A DNA stretch of 64,000 bases from Bacillus thuringiensis. GTDB lineage: Bacteria; Bacillota; Bacilli; Bacillales; Bacillaceae_G. Every line of letters begins with the position of its first letter. The first letter of the stretch is position 1. Made by a program: the position numbers and the translations under genes. The notes beneath the pieces are model-generated. The model saw only the letters and a list, made by a program, of their open reading frames with translations. It did not search any database and had not been told where the DNA came from. The stretch is taken from positions 2,850,501 to 2,914,500 of the forward strand of contig NZ_CP012099.1 of the NCBI RefSeq assembly GCF_001182785.1, in the 5' to 3' direction. Shown here one piece after another: positions 16,250 to 26,888 of the stretch.

Positions 16250-16600
16250 ATGATGGCATGTGTCCATGATTTTGGAATAATTGACCATTTTACTTCTCAA
16301 AAAAATTACGAAGATTATACACCAGAGAAATATCATTGTATTTCTGTTGATGATGATATTATCAGTAGCTTAAATCGAAATTTATCAATTATGAAAACCT
16401 ACTTTCATACAGTCAAAAATCAAGAACACGGTTTAGCTCATTACGGTATTACAATTATCCCGCCTGAATCATTAGCAATTTTCTATGAAACAGTTACATC
16501 TTCAAAGTTCTTCATAAATTCTGATGAGCTGAATGAGTTAGCTTCAAAAATTGAACAAGCTACAGCAGAACAAAAGTACATGATCCATTATGGGCTTTAA
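16250..16600 (+). CDS. Unrecognised 116-residue protein
   Basis: The small acidic soluble protein contains HYGITIIPPESLAIFYETV and a C-terminal helical stretch (DELNELASKIEQATAEQKYMIHYGL). GAAAGG lies about 6 nt before the ATG at 16250; an ATG six bases upstream is less well spaced. No family is recognised. The gene is followed by a strong terminator shared with the convergent DUF2332 region. Confidence 0.6.
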   Translation: MMACVHDFGIIDHFTSQKNYEDYTPEKYHCISVDDDIISSLNRNLSIMKTYFHTVKNQEHGLAHYGITIIPPESLAIFYETVTSSKFFINSDELNELASKIEQATAEQKYMIHYGL

Positions 16601-16607
16601 ATGTAAT

Positions 16608-16646
16608 ACAAAAAACGCTTAGGATTTCTCCCAAGCATTTTTTGTA
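16608..16646 (+). terminator. Terminator after the 116-residue protein gene
   Basis: ACAAAAAACGCTTAGG pairs with CCCAAGCATTTTTTGT (two mismatches) around a short loop, with a T-run in the 3' arm. Confidence 0.75.
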
Positions 16647-16733
16647 TGTTACTAATAAATTTATTCCTTAACCATTTAGTCCATGATTGAGCCTATGGCC
16701 CCATCTTTTACAAGTGAGGGCGCCCCTATTAAT

Positions 16734-17780
16734 CTAAATAAGCGTCTCATTTCCAATCTTCCATCTAAACCATTTCCCATGCCCTTCTGTTTCTCCAACC
16801 GTTTCACGATATTCGTTTCCGTTAATATAATAATCAATATGAAGGTCACGATCCCACATGTTGTTATAAAGGTGGAATACATCACGTTTTGCGCCAATTT
16901 CTTGTATTTGTTTTTCTAACTTATGTTTTACTTGTTCTGGTATTTGATTTGCGACGTGTGTATGGAAAATACAAATAACAGCTTCTTCACTTATTTGTTC
17001 AATAATAGATGATAATAGCTCTACACCGTCTCCTTCTATGAATTGGACAGATTCATTTTTCACTAAAGATGCAGCTTGATCAAACATCTCAAGCCTTTCT
17101 TTATGTTCTGGCCAAATTAAAGCACGTAACCATAAATAATCTTCCTCATTATGTAAATCATTCACATGTAAGTCCAGTCCGATTCTTTCTACGACAGATG
17201 GGCTTTCTTTTAGAAAACGCGGCACATTCTCTCCTCTTATTTCAGAAGTTACATGCACATTTGAATTTATATTTCCGTACATTTCATCCGTTCCGTACGA
17301 ATAACGATATTGGTCCCAGAACAGTTGTAACCCAGAACTTGTCCCAATTTCAATTAACGCTAACGGCTTCTTCACTTTGTTAAATATGTAGCAGAAACTT
17401 GGGTATAAGTATGCACACCGTCTTACTTCATTCGTTTGAACGAGTTTTGTTTGTAACAATGTAATGATGTCTTCTCGGTACTCTTTACAGAAATCTTTAA
17501 AATGATCAAAAGCTTTATCTAAATTTGTATCAGCATTTTCAACTAAACTACTATAATACGTTTTTAAATGATGTTCTTTCCCTGCTAATAATAAATAATG
17601 TACTGCACCTAATAATAAGTTTGGGACTGGTTGACCTGCTTGAGCATAGAACGATAGTGTAAGTACTTCCTCATCTTCAGCAATTTTCATTGATAAATAT
17701 TCATATAAATCACTTGACCCTGTACATTCCTTTATTGAGAAGTTTCGAAATAAGTTTGAAATTTGTTCTTTTGTACGCAT
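16734..17780 (-). CDS. DUF2332 family protein
   Basis: The 348-residue soluble protein has the DUF2332 pattern: EVLTLSFYAQAGQPVPNLLLGAVHYLL, EVRRCAYLYPSFCYIF, and LALIEIGTSSGLQLFWDQY. The last is a glycine-rich strand-loop like the SAM-binding motif I of Rossmann methyltransferases. VICIFHTHVANQIP follows and may be another core strand. The biochemical role is not established; a methyltransferase-like fold is the best inference. AGGAGGT precedes the ATG. It is transcribed alone, divergently from mqo. Confidence 0.8.
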   Translation of the reverse strand: MRTKEQISNLFRNFSIKECTGSSDLYEYLSMKIAEDEEVLTLSFYAQAGQPVPNLLLGAVHYLLLAGKEHHLKTYYSSLVENADTNLDKAFDHFKDFCKEYREDIITLLQTKLVQTNEVRRCAYLYPSFCYIFNKVKKPLALIEIGTSSGLQLFWDQYRYSYGTDEMYGNINSNVHVTSEIRGENVPRFLKESPSVVERIGLDLHVNDLHNEEDYLWLRALIWPEHKERLEMFDQAASLVKNESVQFIEGDGVELLSSIIEQISEEAVICIFHTHVANQIPEQVKHKLEKQIQEIGAKRDVFHLYNNMWDRDLHIDYYINGNEYRETVGETEGHGKWFRWKIGNETLI

Positions 17781-18064
17781 TAGAATACCTCCTTTTTATT
17801 TTTCAGAATAATCTTACCATTACAGAAAGAAAAACCCCATAAAAAGGTACTCGATTTAGTCACTTAAGGATACGTAAGCTTTTTCGAGATAATTTCAAAC
17901 TGTAATTTTTTTCTATTTATCACCTTAAAAGAGCTTGTTAAATAAGATTTTTAGCGAATAAAACGTTAAATAGTTTAAAATTATCAGATAACACTAGATA
18001 TTTTAGTCTATTAATTATTATAATAGAGTATGAGATGGTTATATAATTGAGACAAAAAAGGTAT

Positions 18065-18133
18065 ACACCTAGGTGGGGCCTAGGCGGTGTTTCTCTTTTA
18101 CGGCTTAGACATAGAAAACACCTACACTTTTTT
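18065..18133 (+). promoter_or_regulatory. Possible structured leader of mqo with alternative hairpins
   Basis: Two stems cannot coexist. ACACC (18065-18069) pairs with GGTGT (18086-18090), enclosing TAGG/CCTA. Alternatively GGTGTTTCT (18086-18094) pairs with AGAAAACACC (18113-18122, one bulged A), followed by CTACACTTTTTT. The second looks like a terminator and the first like its competitor. It lies 28-96 nt before the mqo start, downstream of a TATAAT at 18019-18024. I do not recognise a known riboswitch class. Confidence 0.4.
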
Positions 18134-18160
18134 GCCAATATAGGGGATGGAGAGATTATC

Positions 18161-19663
18161 ATGAGCAACATGCAGCAAAAAACAGACGTTATCTTAATTG
18201 GTGCAGGAATTATGAGTGCAACGTTAGGCTCATTACTAAAAGAATTGGCACCAGAATGGGAAATTAAAGTTTTTGAAAAACTCGCAAGTGCCGGGGAAGA
18301 AAGCTCTAACGAATGGAATAATGCAGGTACAGGGCATTCTGCGCTATGCGAACTGAACTATACTTCCGAAAAATCTGACGGATCTATAGATATTAGTAAG
18401 GCTGTAAAAGTGAATGAGCAATTCCAGCTTTCAAGACAATTTTGGGCATATCTTGTAAAGAGCAAATTAATTCGTAATCCACAAGATTTTATTATGCCAC
18501 TACCTCATATGAGTTTAGTACAAGGGGAAAAAAATGTTGAGTTTCTAAAAAACCGTTTTGAAGCGCTTTCAAAAAATCCGCTGTTTCAAGGAATGGAATT
18601 TTCTGATGCTCCTGAAACATTAAAAAAATGGCTTCCACTCATTATGGAAGGCCGCACATCTAATGAAGCGATGGCGGCAACGAAGATTGACTCTGGAACA
18701 GATGTTAACTTCGGTGCATTAACACGTATGTTGTTTGATTACTTAAAAACAAAAAATGTCGAGCTAAACTACAAGCATAGTGTCGAAAATATTAAGCGCA
18801 CGAAAAATGGTTTGTGGGAAGTAAAAGTACACGATATGAATAGTGGTAAAATTGAACATCATACTGCTAAATTCGTCTTTATTGGCGGCGGTGGCGGTAG
18901 CCTACCTCTACTTCAAAAGACTGGTATCCCTGAATCAAAGCATATCGGTGGATTCCCGGTAAGTGGACTATTTATGGTATGTAAAAACCAAAAAGTTGTA
19001 GAGCAGCATCATGCGAAAGTGTACGGTAAAGCTAAAGTTGGCGCTCCGCCAATGTCTGTACCTCATCTAGATACGAGATATATAGACAATAAAAAAGCTT
19101 TACTGTTTGGACCATTCGCAGGCTTTTCACCTAAATTCTTAAAAACTGGCTCAAACCTTGACTTAATCGGTTCTGTAAAACCGAATAACGTCTTAACGAT
19201 GTTAGCTGCTGGTGTAAAAGAAATGGGACTTACAAAATACTTAATTCAGCAAGTTATGTTATCACACGAAAAACGTATGGAAGAATTACGCGAATTCATT
19301 CCGAACGCGCAAAGTGAAGATTGGGATATTGTAGTTGCTGGACAACGTGTACAAGTAATTAAAGATACTGATGCTGGCGGTAAAGGAACACTTCAATTTG
19401 GTACAGAAGTAGTAAGTGCAGCTGACGGCTCAATCGCCGCATTACTAGGCGCATCACCAGGTGCTTCTACTGCTGTTCACGTCATGCTTGAAGTATTAGA
19501 AAAATGTTTCCCAAGCCGCATGGTAGAATGGGAAGAAAAAATAAAAGAAATGATTCCTTCATATGGCATTTCACTAACTGAAAATCCAAGATTGTTCCAA
19601 GATCTTCACACTTCGACTGGTCGTACACTTGGATTAAACGAAAAAGAAACTGTTCATAATTAA
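18161..19663 (+). CDS. mqo: Malate:quinone oxidoreductase
   Basis: The 500-residue FAD enzyme of Mqo type oxidises malate to oxaloacetate and passes electrons to the quinone pool at the inner face of the membrane. The N-terminus has the dinucleotide fold [18 protein letters not shown], then [18 protein letters not shown], a signature of the family. [30 protein letters not shown] and [15 protein letters not shown] are also characteristic. The ATG at 18161 follows GGAGAG by about 8 nt; longer in-frame reading upstream is leader. It is monocistronic, with a bidirectional terminator behind it, and may be controlled by the structured leader. Confidence 0.95.
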   Translation: MSNMQQKTDVILIGAGIMSATLGSLLKELAPEWEIKVFEKLASAGEESSNEWNNAGTGHSALCELNYTSEKSDGSIDISKAVKVNEQFQLSRQFWAYLVKSKLIRNPQDFIMPLPHMSLVQGEKNVEFLKNRFEALSKNPLFQGMEFSDAPETLKKWLPLIMEGRTSNEAMAATKIDSGTDVNFGALTRMLFDYLKTKNVELNYKHSVENIKRTKNGLWEVKVHDMNSGKIEHHTAKFVFIGGGGGSLPLLQKTGIPESKHIGGFPVSGLFMVCKNQKVVEQHHAKVYGKAKVGAPPMSVPHLDTRYIDNKKALLFGPFAGFSPKFLKTGSNLDLIGSVKPNNVLTMLAAGVKEMGLTKYLIQQVMLSHEKRMEELREFIPNAQSEDWDIVVAGQRVQVIKDTDAGGKGTLQFGTEVVSAADGSIAALLGASPGASTAVHVMLEVLEKCFPSRMVEWEEKIKEMIPSYGISLTENPRLFQDLHTSTGRTLGLNEKETVHN

Positions 19664-19675
19664 TGAAGAAATAAA

Positions 19676-19708
19676 AAAAACGTCCAATATATTCGGACGT
19701 TTTTTTTG
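19676..19708. terminator. Bidirectional terminator between mqo and lsrB
   Basis: ACGTCC/GGACGT is flanked on one side by A8 and on the other by T9, so it serves both convergent transcripts. Confidence 0.9.
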
Positions 19709-19712
19709 TCTA

Positions 19713-20756
19713 TTAAAAATTATACTTATCAATATTATCTTTCATAAATACAACTCGTTCTGGCAATACGATAATTCCGTTTCCTTCTGCCTCATAATCA
19801 TATCCTTGAATGGAGTTTGGCTCTACTTTCACTTTTCCGATTCCTTTTACTTCAAAGCTATCCCCTACTTTTAACTTCTTTCCTTTTACAACAATTTCAT
19901 TTGCTACATAAGTTGCCAACGCACCTTGCTGTTTGACATCCCATAATCCGAATTGTTGTACTGTTCCTCGTTTTACATAATCACGCATAACGTTCGGTGT
20001 AGAAAATCCAGTTACCACTACTTTTTTATCCATTTTTAAGTTTTCAGCTGCTTGCGCCATGGCTGGGAGTGCTGTTGCATCTGGACAAATAACTGCGTTA
20101 ATATCTGGATACGTTTTTAATATGTTCTCCCCTACAGATAAAGATTTTTGTGCATTATTTTCACCGTACTGCGTCGTTATAATTTCCCAGTTCGGATATT
20201 TCTTTTTAATAATTTCTTTCGCTTTCGTTACCCATTGGTTTTGATCTGTTACTGTTGGGCTAGAGTAAAAGAAGGCTACTTTTCCTTTATCTCCAATTTG
20301 CTTAGAAGTCATTTCAATTAATAAGTTAGCAAGTTGGTCTGGTGTTCCTTGGCTGATATAAAAGGAACGGTCTTTCGGATTCACATCAGAATCCCACGTT
20401 AAGACGGTCATTCCTTTTTTCTTAGCACGTTGCAATGATTGCGATAAACCATCAACTGATGTAGAGGAAACCATAAGTGCATCATAGTTTTGGTTAATAA
20501 AATTATTTATATACTTTACTTGCCCTGATACACTCGCTTCAGACGGCCCATCATATTTCACTTGTACGCCTAGCTTCTCTCCCATCTCCTTTGCTCCTTC
20601 ACCTCCCGATGTAAAGAAGCCAACTCCAGTTAACTTCGGGATAAATGCAAATTTCACATCATCAGCTTTTTTCTTATCTGCCGTTTGACTGGAACAAGCG
20701 ATTAAACCAATTAAACAAATACATACAATCAATACAATCCCTAGTTTTCTCTTCAT
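19713..20756 (-). CDS. lsrB: AI-2 ABC transporter substrate-binding lipoprotein
   Basis: The 347-residue lipoprotein has a lipobox with C21 (LIGLIAC). The positions that contact AI-2 in Salmonella LsrB are all present in order: K41, D122 in TWDSDV, D171-Q172 in TVTDQNQW, and P225 and A227 in CPDATALP. Spacing between them is nearly identical to Salmonella. It captures the quorum-sensing molecule AI-2 outside the membrane and delivers it to the LsrC/LsrD channel. Its start overlaps lsrD by 4 bp (ATGA), so it is the last gene of the lsrACDB operon. Ribose binding is a possible second activity. Confidence 0.93.
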   Translation of the reverse strand: MKRKLGIVLIVCICLIGLIACSSQTADKKKADDVKFAFIPKLTGVGFFTSGGEGAKEMGEKLGVQVKYDGPSEASVSGQVKYINNFINQNYDALMVSSTSVDGLSQSLQRAKKKGMTVLTWDSDVNPKDRSFYISQGTPDQLANLLIEMTSKQIGDKGKVAFFYSSPTVTDQNQWVTKAKEIIKKKYPNWEIITTQYGENNAQKSLSVGENILKTYPDINAVICPDATALPAMAQAAENLKMDKKVVVTGFSTPNVMRDYVKRGTVQQFGLWDVKQQGALATYVANEIVVKGKKLKVGDSFEVKGIGKVKVEPNSIQGYDYEAEGNGIIVLPERVVFMKDNIDKYNF

Positions 20757-21742
20757 GACATTTCCCCCTTATGCAAATTTCGTCTTTTCCCTGCTAAGAA
20801 TTGATGTAATTTGAAATGTCTCATAATAACTGAAAGAATAAGAATCATACCAATTACTACGTTGGATTGTTCATTTGTTAAACCCGTCATTTGCAAACCA
20901 TACTGCATGAGCCCAATAAAAATACTCGCTAGTACAGTACCAATAATACTTCCTTTTCCTCCCGTAATAAGTGTCCCGCCTAATACGACTGCTGTAATGA
21001 TTGGTAAAATTGTTTCATTTCCCATATCAGCACGTGCGGAACCAAAATATGCGGTTAAGAAAGCACCTCCTAATCCACCTCCTAACCCAGAAAGTATGTA
21101 AGCGATAATGACTACTTTTTTCGTTTTAATCCCGGTGTATTTTGCTGTATTTTCGTTCGCTCCTGTTAATTTTACATGGCGCCCGTATATAGTTCGGTGA
21201 AATAATACAGTATATAAAACTGTTAATACGATCAGTAGCCATAATAAATTCGGTATTCCTATAAAACTACCGTTTGCCAGTTGTACAAATGTGTCAGGTA
21301 AACCGCTTATTCCTTCATACCCAGAAGCACCTGCTCCTCCTGAAATGACGAGTGCAATTCCTCCGTATAAAAACATCGTTCCGAGTGTAACGACGAGTGG
21401 TTCTACATCCGTCATTTTTATAATGAGTCCGTTTAAAGCGCCTGCTAAACAACTAATTATTAGGGCGATTATGACAGCAAACAAAATAGGTATTCCGTTC
21501 ATCCAAAGTACACCAATCAAGATCGAAGTGAGCCCCATTATTGATCCGACCGATACATCAATTCCTCCTGTTACAATAACGAAAGTCATTGGTATCGCCG
21601 CAATTGCGATAAATAGGAAATCATTTGTACTAAAAAGGAGATTACTAATATTTAAGAAATCACTATTTATAAAACTAAAAAGGATGAATTCTATAAGAAG
21701 TAATACAATTAGAACCCCTTCCCATCTATATAAATACTTCAT
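20753..21742 (-). CDS. lsrD: AI-2 ABC transporter permease LsrD
   Basis: The 329-residue BPD_transp_2 permease has eight to ten membrane segments. The family signature is [19 protein letters not shown] ([21 protein letters not shown]) early, and [23 protein letters not shown] late. The ATG at 21742 follows AAGGAGG by 8 nt and overlaps the lsrC stop in ATGA. The longer reading frame upstream would discard this site. Together with LsrC it forms the membrane channel for AI-2. Confidence 0.9.
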   Translation of the reverse strand: MKYLYRWEGVLIVLLLIEFILFSFINSDFLNISNLLFSTNDFLFIAIAAIPMTFVIVTGGIDVSVGSIMGLTSILIGVLWMNGIPILFAVIIALIISCLAGALNGLIIKMTDVEPLVVTLGTMFLYGGIALVISGGAGASGYEGISGLPDTFVQLANGSFIGIPNLLWLLIVLTVLYTVLFHRTIYGRHVKLTGANENTAKYTGIKTKKVVIIAYILSGLGGGLGGAFLTAYFGSARADMGNETILPIITAVVLGGTLITGGKGSIIGTVLASIFIGLMQYGLQMTGLTNEQSNVVIGMILILSVIMRHFKLHQFLAGKRRNLHKGEMS

Positions 21743-22692
21743 AGATTCATCCTCCTTTTTGCCTTCCACTTTTTCATAACACTATCTAATATGATGATGA
21801 GTAATAATAAAAAACCTGAAATGGCATTATTCCAAAATGCTGGTATTTTTAAAAAGACGAGTGAGCTGCTTATTGTTTCTAAAAATAACGCTCCTAATGC
21901 AGCTCCAAATATAGAACCTGTTCCTCCTTTTAAATGAATTCCTCCTAGTACAGCGGCTGCGATTACTTGTAATTCTAATCCTGTACCTGTTTGATTTGGG
22001 ACGAACCCGATATTCATAACAAATATGCAACCAGCGAGCGCAGCGCTTATGCCTGAAATCATAAACGCATATATCTTCACTTTATTAACAGGTATACCAA
22101 TAAGCCTCGCGCCATCTTCATTATCACCTACTGCATAAAAGTATCTTCCCAATGGCACTTTTCTTAAAAAAAAGTATAGTAGTAGTAAAATAATAAAAAC
22201 GAACCATACAGTTATAGGTAAACCAAGAATGATGATAGATGACAGCTGCTTAAAATCGTTTGGAATATCTTCAATCCACTTCCCGCCTGTGAAAATTAAC
22301 ATTGCACCTCTAACAATTCCTAACATGCCTAATGTCATAATAATGGCTGGTACCCGAAACTTTGCAACGCCAATCCCGTTTATGAAACCGATAATAGCAC
22401 CAAGCATTATCGCAGCAAGAATTGACATGAATGCATTATACCCGTTCGTTAACAACATCCCGCAAACTGCCGCGCTTAATCCCATAATTGAGCCAACTGA
22501 TACGTCTATATTTTTCGTAAATAAAACGAACGATTGGCCAATTGCTAGAACGACTAAAATAACGCTTGATTTCATCATTAATGATAATGAGTTAAACTGA
22601 ACAAAATTAGGATTTATTATCCCGACAATAGCTATATAGATTAGTAGTAACAGTATGATAGACATTTCGTGCATTTTATACATACGTTTCAT
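21739..22692 (-). CDS. lsrC: AI-2 ABC transporter permease LsrC
   Basis: The 317-residue permease is paralogous to LsrD, with about nine membrane segments. It contains [21 protein letters not shown] and AAAVLGGIHLKGGTGSIFG, the duplicated signatures of ribose/AI-2 permeases. Its ATG at 22692 overlaps the lsrA stop in ATGA, with GGAGG about 9 nt upstream inside lsrA. Translation along lsrA-C-D-B is therefore coupled at every junction. Confidence 0.9.
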   Translation of the reverse strand: MKRMYKMHEMSIILLLLIYIAIVGIINPNFVQFNSLSLMMKSSVILVVLAIGQSFVLFTKNIDVSVGSIMGLSAAVCGMLLTNGYNAFMSILAAIMLGAIIGFINGIGVAKFRVPAIIMTLGMLGIVRGAMLIFTGGKWIEDIPNDFKQLSSIIILGLPITVWFVFIILLLLYFFLRKVPLGRYFYAVGDNEDGARLIGIPVNKVKIYAFMISGISAALAGCIFVMNIGFVPNQTGTGLELQVIAAAVLGGIHLKGGTGSIFGAALGALFLETISSSLVFLKIPAFWNNAISGFLLLLIIILDSVMKKWKAKRRMNL

Positions 22693-24170
22693 TTCGCTAC
22701 ACCTCCGTATGCAAGACGTGTAACTTCTTCTAAACTTATTTGTTCTTTCTCCAAATGAGAAACAAATTGACCATTTCGCATGACGTATACACGGTTAGCT
22801 AATTGGACAATTTCCTCAACGTCTGAAGAAATGAATAATATGGCGAGTCCTTCCCTTTTCATTTTTTCTATCGTCTCATACACTTCAAGCCTTGCTTTCG
22901 CATCAATTCCGCGAGTCGGTTCATCAAGAATAATGATTTTTGGATTACACGCGAGATATTTCGCAAGTACGACTTTTTGCTGATTACCTCCCGATAAAGA
23001 TGCGAGTTCTTCATTCATATTCTGTACAACAATTCGGAATTGTTCTATAAACAAATTAACTAAAGCGCTTTCTTTTTCTTGATTTATAAAAAAGCGATTA
23101 TTTTGATATAAACTTGCTGCTGCAATATTTTCTTTAACAGAAGCAATTGAGAAAATTCCATTCCTCGCCCTATCCTCTGGCACATAAACTAGTCCTTCGT
23201 CTAGCCTTTTATGCAAAGAACACGTATCAATTGATTTTCCATCTAATAAGATAGACCCTGATTTTATAGTTTTCAATCCAAATATCGCTTCTGCTAATTC
23301 CGTTCTGCCAGATCCTATAATGCCAGCAACACCTACAACCTCTCCCGCATGTACAGTGAATGATATATTTTTGAATGCGTGACCATTTATATCAACCACT
23401 TCTAATATTTTTTTCGTCCTTGCTGTCTCTTGAACTACTTCTATTTTCTCCTTCTGTTTATATCCTTTTGGCAATAGTCCCTCCATTAGCATGTCATATG
23501 TATAGTCACATACATCACCTTGGCTTACAATCATTCCATCACGTAGTATTGCTACTTTGTTAGCAATTTCAAAGATTTCTGGAAAACGATGCGTAATATA
23601 AATCATCCCAATTCCTTTTTCTTGTAAACTTTTCATCAACACAAAAAGACTCTTAATTTCGTGTGTTGTTAATGTCGATGTTGGCTCATCTAGAATAAGA
23701 ATCTCAGCTTCTCTTATTAATCCTCTAACGATTTCTACTAACTGTTGCTGCGCAATGGATAATGATGCTCCTAACTCATAAAGGTCAATATCCCACCCTA
23801 GACTGTTAATCAATTGCTGAATCTGTACTCTTAGTTTCTTTTTCTTTTCTTTTAACCCGATACATATATTTTCTTCAATAGTCATATGCGGAAAAATGAG
23901 TGGTTCTTGCGGTATTAAATAAATACCTTTTCTATGTGCTTCTGACGGATTTGAAAACTGTTGCTTCATTCCTTTTACATACATCTCTCCATCATCATAC
24001 GAATATAACCCCGTTAATATTTTCATTAATGTCGATTTCCCGGCGCCATTGCCACCAACTAAAGCGTATATATCACCATGCTCTACTTGTAAGTTCACTT
24101 CCTTTAGCACAAGTTGATTCGAAAACGCCTTACTCATTTTCTTCAATTGTAATAAGGGCACATTCTCCAC
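22689..24170 (-). CDS. lsrA: AI-2 ABC transporter ATPase LsrA (two nucleotide-binding domains)
   Basis: The 493-residue ATPase has two tandem ABC domains. The first has Walker A GGNGAGKST and Walker B EILILDEPTSTL. The second has a divergent P-loop (AGIIGSGRTELA), the signature LSGGNQQKVVLAKYLA, and Walker B IIILDEPTRGID. The uneven pair is normal for sugar-type transporters of this class. A GTG start at 24170 has AGGTG 7 nt upstream. It heads the lsrACDB operon, divergent from lsrR across about 200 bp. Confidence 0.92.
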   Translation of the reverse strand: MENVPLLQLKKMSKAFSNQLVLKEVNLQVEHGDIYALVGGNGAGKSTLMKILTGLYSYDDGEMYVKGMKQQFSNPSEAHRKGIYLIPQEPLIFPHMTIEENICIGLKEKKKKLRVQIQQLINSLGWDIDLYELGASLSIAQQQLVEIVRGLIREAEILILDEPTSTLTTHEIKSLFVLMKSLQEKGIGMIYITHRFPEIFEIANKVAILRDGMIVSQGDVCDYTYDMLMEGLLPKGYKQKEKIEVVQETARTKKILEVVDINGHAFKNISFTVHAGEVVGVAGIIGSGRTELAEAIFGLKTIKSGSILLDGKSIDTCSLHKRLDEGLVYVPEDRARNGIFSIASVKENIAAASLYQNNRFFINQEKESALVNLFIEQFRIVVQNMNEELASLSGGNQQKVVLAKYLACNPKIIILDEPTRGIDAKARLEVYETIEKMKREGLAILFISSDVEEIVQLANRVYVMRNGQFVSHLEKEQISLEEVTRLAYGGVAK

Positions 24171-24314
24171 ATGATGTCACCTGCCTTTATCCAGAACATT
24201 TTTTGAGAAAATGATTATTTGTTCTACTTGTTTTGTAGCATTGTATATTCCTTTTTTCATATCTAGAACACTTTTTTCAATGTACTATTAATCGTTTCAA
24301 CTGGAATAAACAAA

Positions 24315-24329
24315 ATATGTGACACATAT
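24315..24329. promoter_or_regulatory. Candidate LsrR operator
   Basis: ATATGTG-A-CACATAT is a perfect 7-1-7 palindrome in the divergent lsrA/lsrR intergenic region, 39 bp before the lsrR start. Position and symmetry fit a SorC-type regulator site; binding is inferred. Confidence 0.55.
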
Positions 24330-24367
24330 GTTTAAGCATTGGTCAATTGTTGAAAGGGATGAAGAGT

Positions 24368-25300
24368 ATGTCACAGCTGAACTTTGAAGAAAATTTATTA
24401 ACTAAAGTAGCCTGGTACTATTATAAAGATCAATTAACACAACAAGAGATTGCTTCACTTCTTCATATTTCAAGAAATAAAGTCGTCCGGTTATTAGATA
24501 AGGCACGCAGTGAAGGTATCGTTACATTTCACGTAAAAGGAACCGGTTTGCATTGCTTGAGCATTGAACGTGACTTAATGAAAAAGTTCCACTTGAAAGA
24601 TGCCTTTATTATCCCTACTCCAATAGACAATTATGCTACTTCTCTCGGAAAAGCCGCTGCACAATATTTAGAGACTCATCTCCAACAAGGTGATTTACTC
24701 GGCATCGGCTGGGGTGAAACAATAAGTAAAATGCTAGAAAACATTCATTTTGAAAGTTCTATTAATCTTTCATTCGTAACGCTAACAGGCGGAGTAAACC
24801 ACTATCTTCCAAGAAAACAAAACTATTTACACTACATGCAAGGTGATCTTCATATTATTCCTACTCCTTTTCTAGCATCTTCTACTGAAATGGCACAAAG
24901 TATTTTATCAGAACCAAGTGTGAAAGATATGCTTCATGTCGCTTCACTTGCACATACAGCAGTTGTCGGTATTGGCGGGTTATCTCAAGACGCTACGATT
25001 GTAAAAGAAGAAAAATTAACGCTACGTGAAATGACATATATTCGAAGTCAAAATGGGGCGGGCGATATTTTAGGACAGTTTTATAATACGAATGGTGAGT
25101 TATTAGAGCTCTCGCATCATAATCGTCTAATTGGCACACCACTTACGATTCTTCGCAGTATGAAGCATGTCATTGGTGTGGCTGGAGGTACTCAAAAGAT
25201 AGATGCCATTTATGGGGCTTTAAAAGGGAGATTTATTCATACATTAATTACTGATGAAGAAACTGCGCTCTCCTTATTAAGAAAGGAAGGTGATTCTTAA
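24368..25300 (+). CDS. lsrR: LsrR, SorC-family repressor of the AI-2 regulon
   Basis: The 310-residue protein has an N-terminal helix-turn-helix (LTQQEIASLLHISRNKVVRLLDKARSEGIV, about 22-52). The SorC/DeoR-like sugar-phosphate domain contains GIGWGETISKM, VTLTGGVNHY and VGIGGLSQDATI. The family represses lsr genes until it binds phospho-AI-2. The ATG at 24368 is chosen because AAAGGG lies 9 nt upstream. Its TAA overlaps the lsrK ATG by one base (TAATG). Confidence 0.92.
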   Translation: MSQLNFEENLLTKVAWYYYKDQLTQQEIASLLHISRNKVVRLLDKARSEGIVTFHVKGTGLHCLSIERDLMKKFHLKDAFIIPTPIDNYATSLGKAAAQYLETHLQQGDLLGIGWGETISKMLENIHFESSINLSFVTLTGGVNHYLPRKQNYLHYMQGDLHIIPTPFLASSTEMAQSILSEPSVKDMLHVASLAHTAVVGIGGLSQDATIVKEEKLTLREMTYIRSQNGAGDILGQFYNTNGELLELSHHNRLIGTPLTILRSMKHVIGVAGGTQKIDAIYGALKGRFIHTLITDEETALSLLRKEGDS

Positions 25301-26862
25301 TGTCTACTTTATTAGCTTTCGATGCTGGTACAGGAAGCATACGAGCTGTTCTCTTTGATTTACATGGCAATCAAATTGCAGTAAGCCAAAAAGAATGGGT
25401 TCATAAAACTGATCCTCGTTACCCCGGTTCTATGAATTTTGATGTAAAAGAAAACTGGCAACTTGTACAACAGTGTACGAAAGAAGTTCTGCAAAAAAGT
25501 AATATACTTCCCTCTTCTATTCAAGCTATTAGCGCTACAAGTATGCGAGAAGGTTTTGTTTTATATGATAAAAATGGGCAAGAAATATGGGCATGTGCAA
25601 ATGTTGATGGCCGTGCATCCGCTGAAGTTAGTGAGCTAAAAGAAATCCGCTCACATCTTGAAGAAGATTTATACAGAAAATCTGGGCAAACTTTTTCATT
25701 GAGTGCTTTACCACGTCTACTTTGGATTAAAAAACATGAACCAGACGTCTACAACAATATTCACTCCTTTACGATGTTAAATGATTGGATTTTGTATAAA
25801 TTAAGCGGCGTACTGCAAATCGACCCTTCCAACGGTTGTACGTCCGGAATCTTTGATTTACAAAATAGAAATTGGGATAACGATGTCGCTAAAGAATGTG
25901 GTATAACGTTGCCATTTTCACCAAAAGTAAATGAAGCTGGCACTGTGATTGGTAATGTTACAAAAGAGTGTGCAGCACTAACTGGTTTACTTGAAGGGAT
26001 TCCTGTCGTCGCTGGCGGCGGTGATGCTCAAATGGCAGCACTCGGGACTGGAGTCGTAAAGCCAAATCAAACTTTAATATGCGGCGGCAGCTTTTGGCAA
26101 CAGGAAGTGAATATTACAGAGTCAACAACGGATCCAAATGCTGCAATTCGAGTAAATTGTCACGTCGTTCCGAACCTTTGGCAATATGAAACGATTGCCT
26201 TTTTCCCTGGCCTCGTTATGCGTTGGTTTCGAGACGCTTTTTGCCAAGAAGAAAAAAAGTTCGCTGAAAAACTCGGTGTAGACGCTTATGAATTATTAGA
26301 AGAACAAGCGAAAGACGTACCTGTAGGTTCATATGGTATTATCCCTACTTTTTCAAACGTTATGAACTACATTTCTTGGCGTCATGCCGCACCTTCATTC
26401 TTAAATTTAAGTTTAGACGCTGACAAATGCGGAAAAAAGGAAATGTTCCGTGCTATTGAAGAAAATGCGGCCTTCGTTACACTTGGAAACTTAAAACTAA
26501 TTGAAAATCTTACTGGTACATTCCCTTCTGAAGTTGTTTTTGCTGGCGGTGCGGCTAAAGGGAAACTATGGCCACAAATTCTATCAGACGTACTCGGCAT
26601 ACCTGTAAAAGTACCAGTTGTGAAAGAAGCAGCTGCTTTAGGAACTGCGATTGCTGCTGGAGTTGGCGCTGGCATATATTCATCTATGGAAGAGACTGCC
26701 GAACAATTTGTACAGTGGGAAAATACATTTGAACCAATCACTGAAAATCACGAGCTATACAAGGAATTCTATGAAACATGGAAAACCGTGTATAGCAGTC
26801 AGCTCGCTTTAGCTGACAAAGGACTTACAACACATATGTGGATTGCACCTGGTGCACTGTAA
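25300..26862 (+). CDS. lsrK: Autoinducer-2 kinase
   Basis: The 520-residue FGGY-family kinase has an N-terminal ATP-type fold starting LLAFDAGTGSIRAVLFD and D242 in GGGDAQMAALGTG as the likely catalytic base. VVFAGGAAKGKLWPQILSDVLG and VVKEAAALGTAIAAGVGAG in the C-terminal domain are also typical. It phosphorylates DPD/AI-2 in the cytoplasm, trapping it and making the LsrR inducer. It is coupled to lsrR by a 1-bp overlap. Confidence 0.93.
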   Translation: MSTLLAFDAGTGSIRAVLFDLHGNQIAVSQKEWVHKTDPRYPGSMNFDVKENWQLVQQCTKEVLQKSNILPSSIQAISATSMREGFVLYDKNGQEIWACANVDGRASAEVSELKEIRSHLEEDLYRKSGQTFSLSALPRLLWIKKHEPDVYNNIHSFTMLNDWILYKLSGVLQIDPSNGCTSGIFDLQNRNWDNDVAKECGITLPFSPKVNEAGTVIGNVTKECAALTGLLEGIPVVAGGGDAQMAALGTGVVKPNQTLICGGSFWQQEVNITESTTDPNAAIRVNCHVVPNLWQYETIAFFPGLVMRWFRDAFCQEEKKFAEKLGVDAYELLEEQAKDVPVGSYGIIPTFSNVMNYISWRHAAPSFLNLSLDADKCGKKEMFRAIEENAAFVTLGNLKLIENLTGTFPSEVVFAGGAAKGKLWPQILSDVLGIPVKVPVVKEAAALGTAIAAGVGAGIYSSMEETAEQFVQWENTFEPITENHELYKEFYETWKTVYSSQLALADKGLTTHMWIAPGAL

Positions 26863-26888
26863 CTCATTTACATAAAGGAGTGAACTGT

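Noticed and set aside
16676..16919. Overlapping frames on both strands at the end of the DUF2332 gene
   Set aside because: Both overlap the 3' end of the well-supported DUF2332 gene in other frames and lack start signals.
17938..18171. Minus-strand frame of 77 codons across the mqo leader
   Set aside because: It covers the leader and start of mqo on the other strand, begins inside the mqo gene and has no plausible start site; the symmetry of the region is better explained by RNA hairpins.
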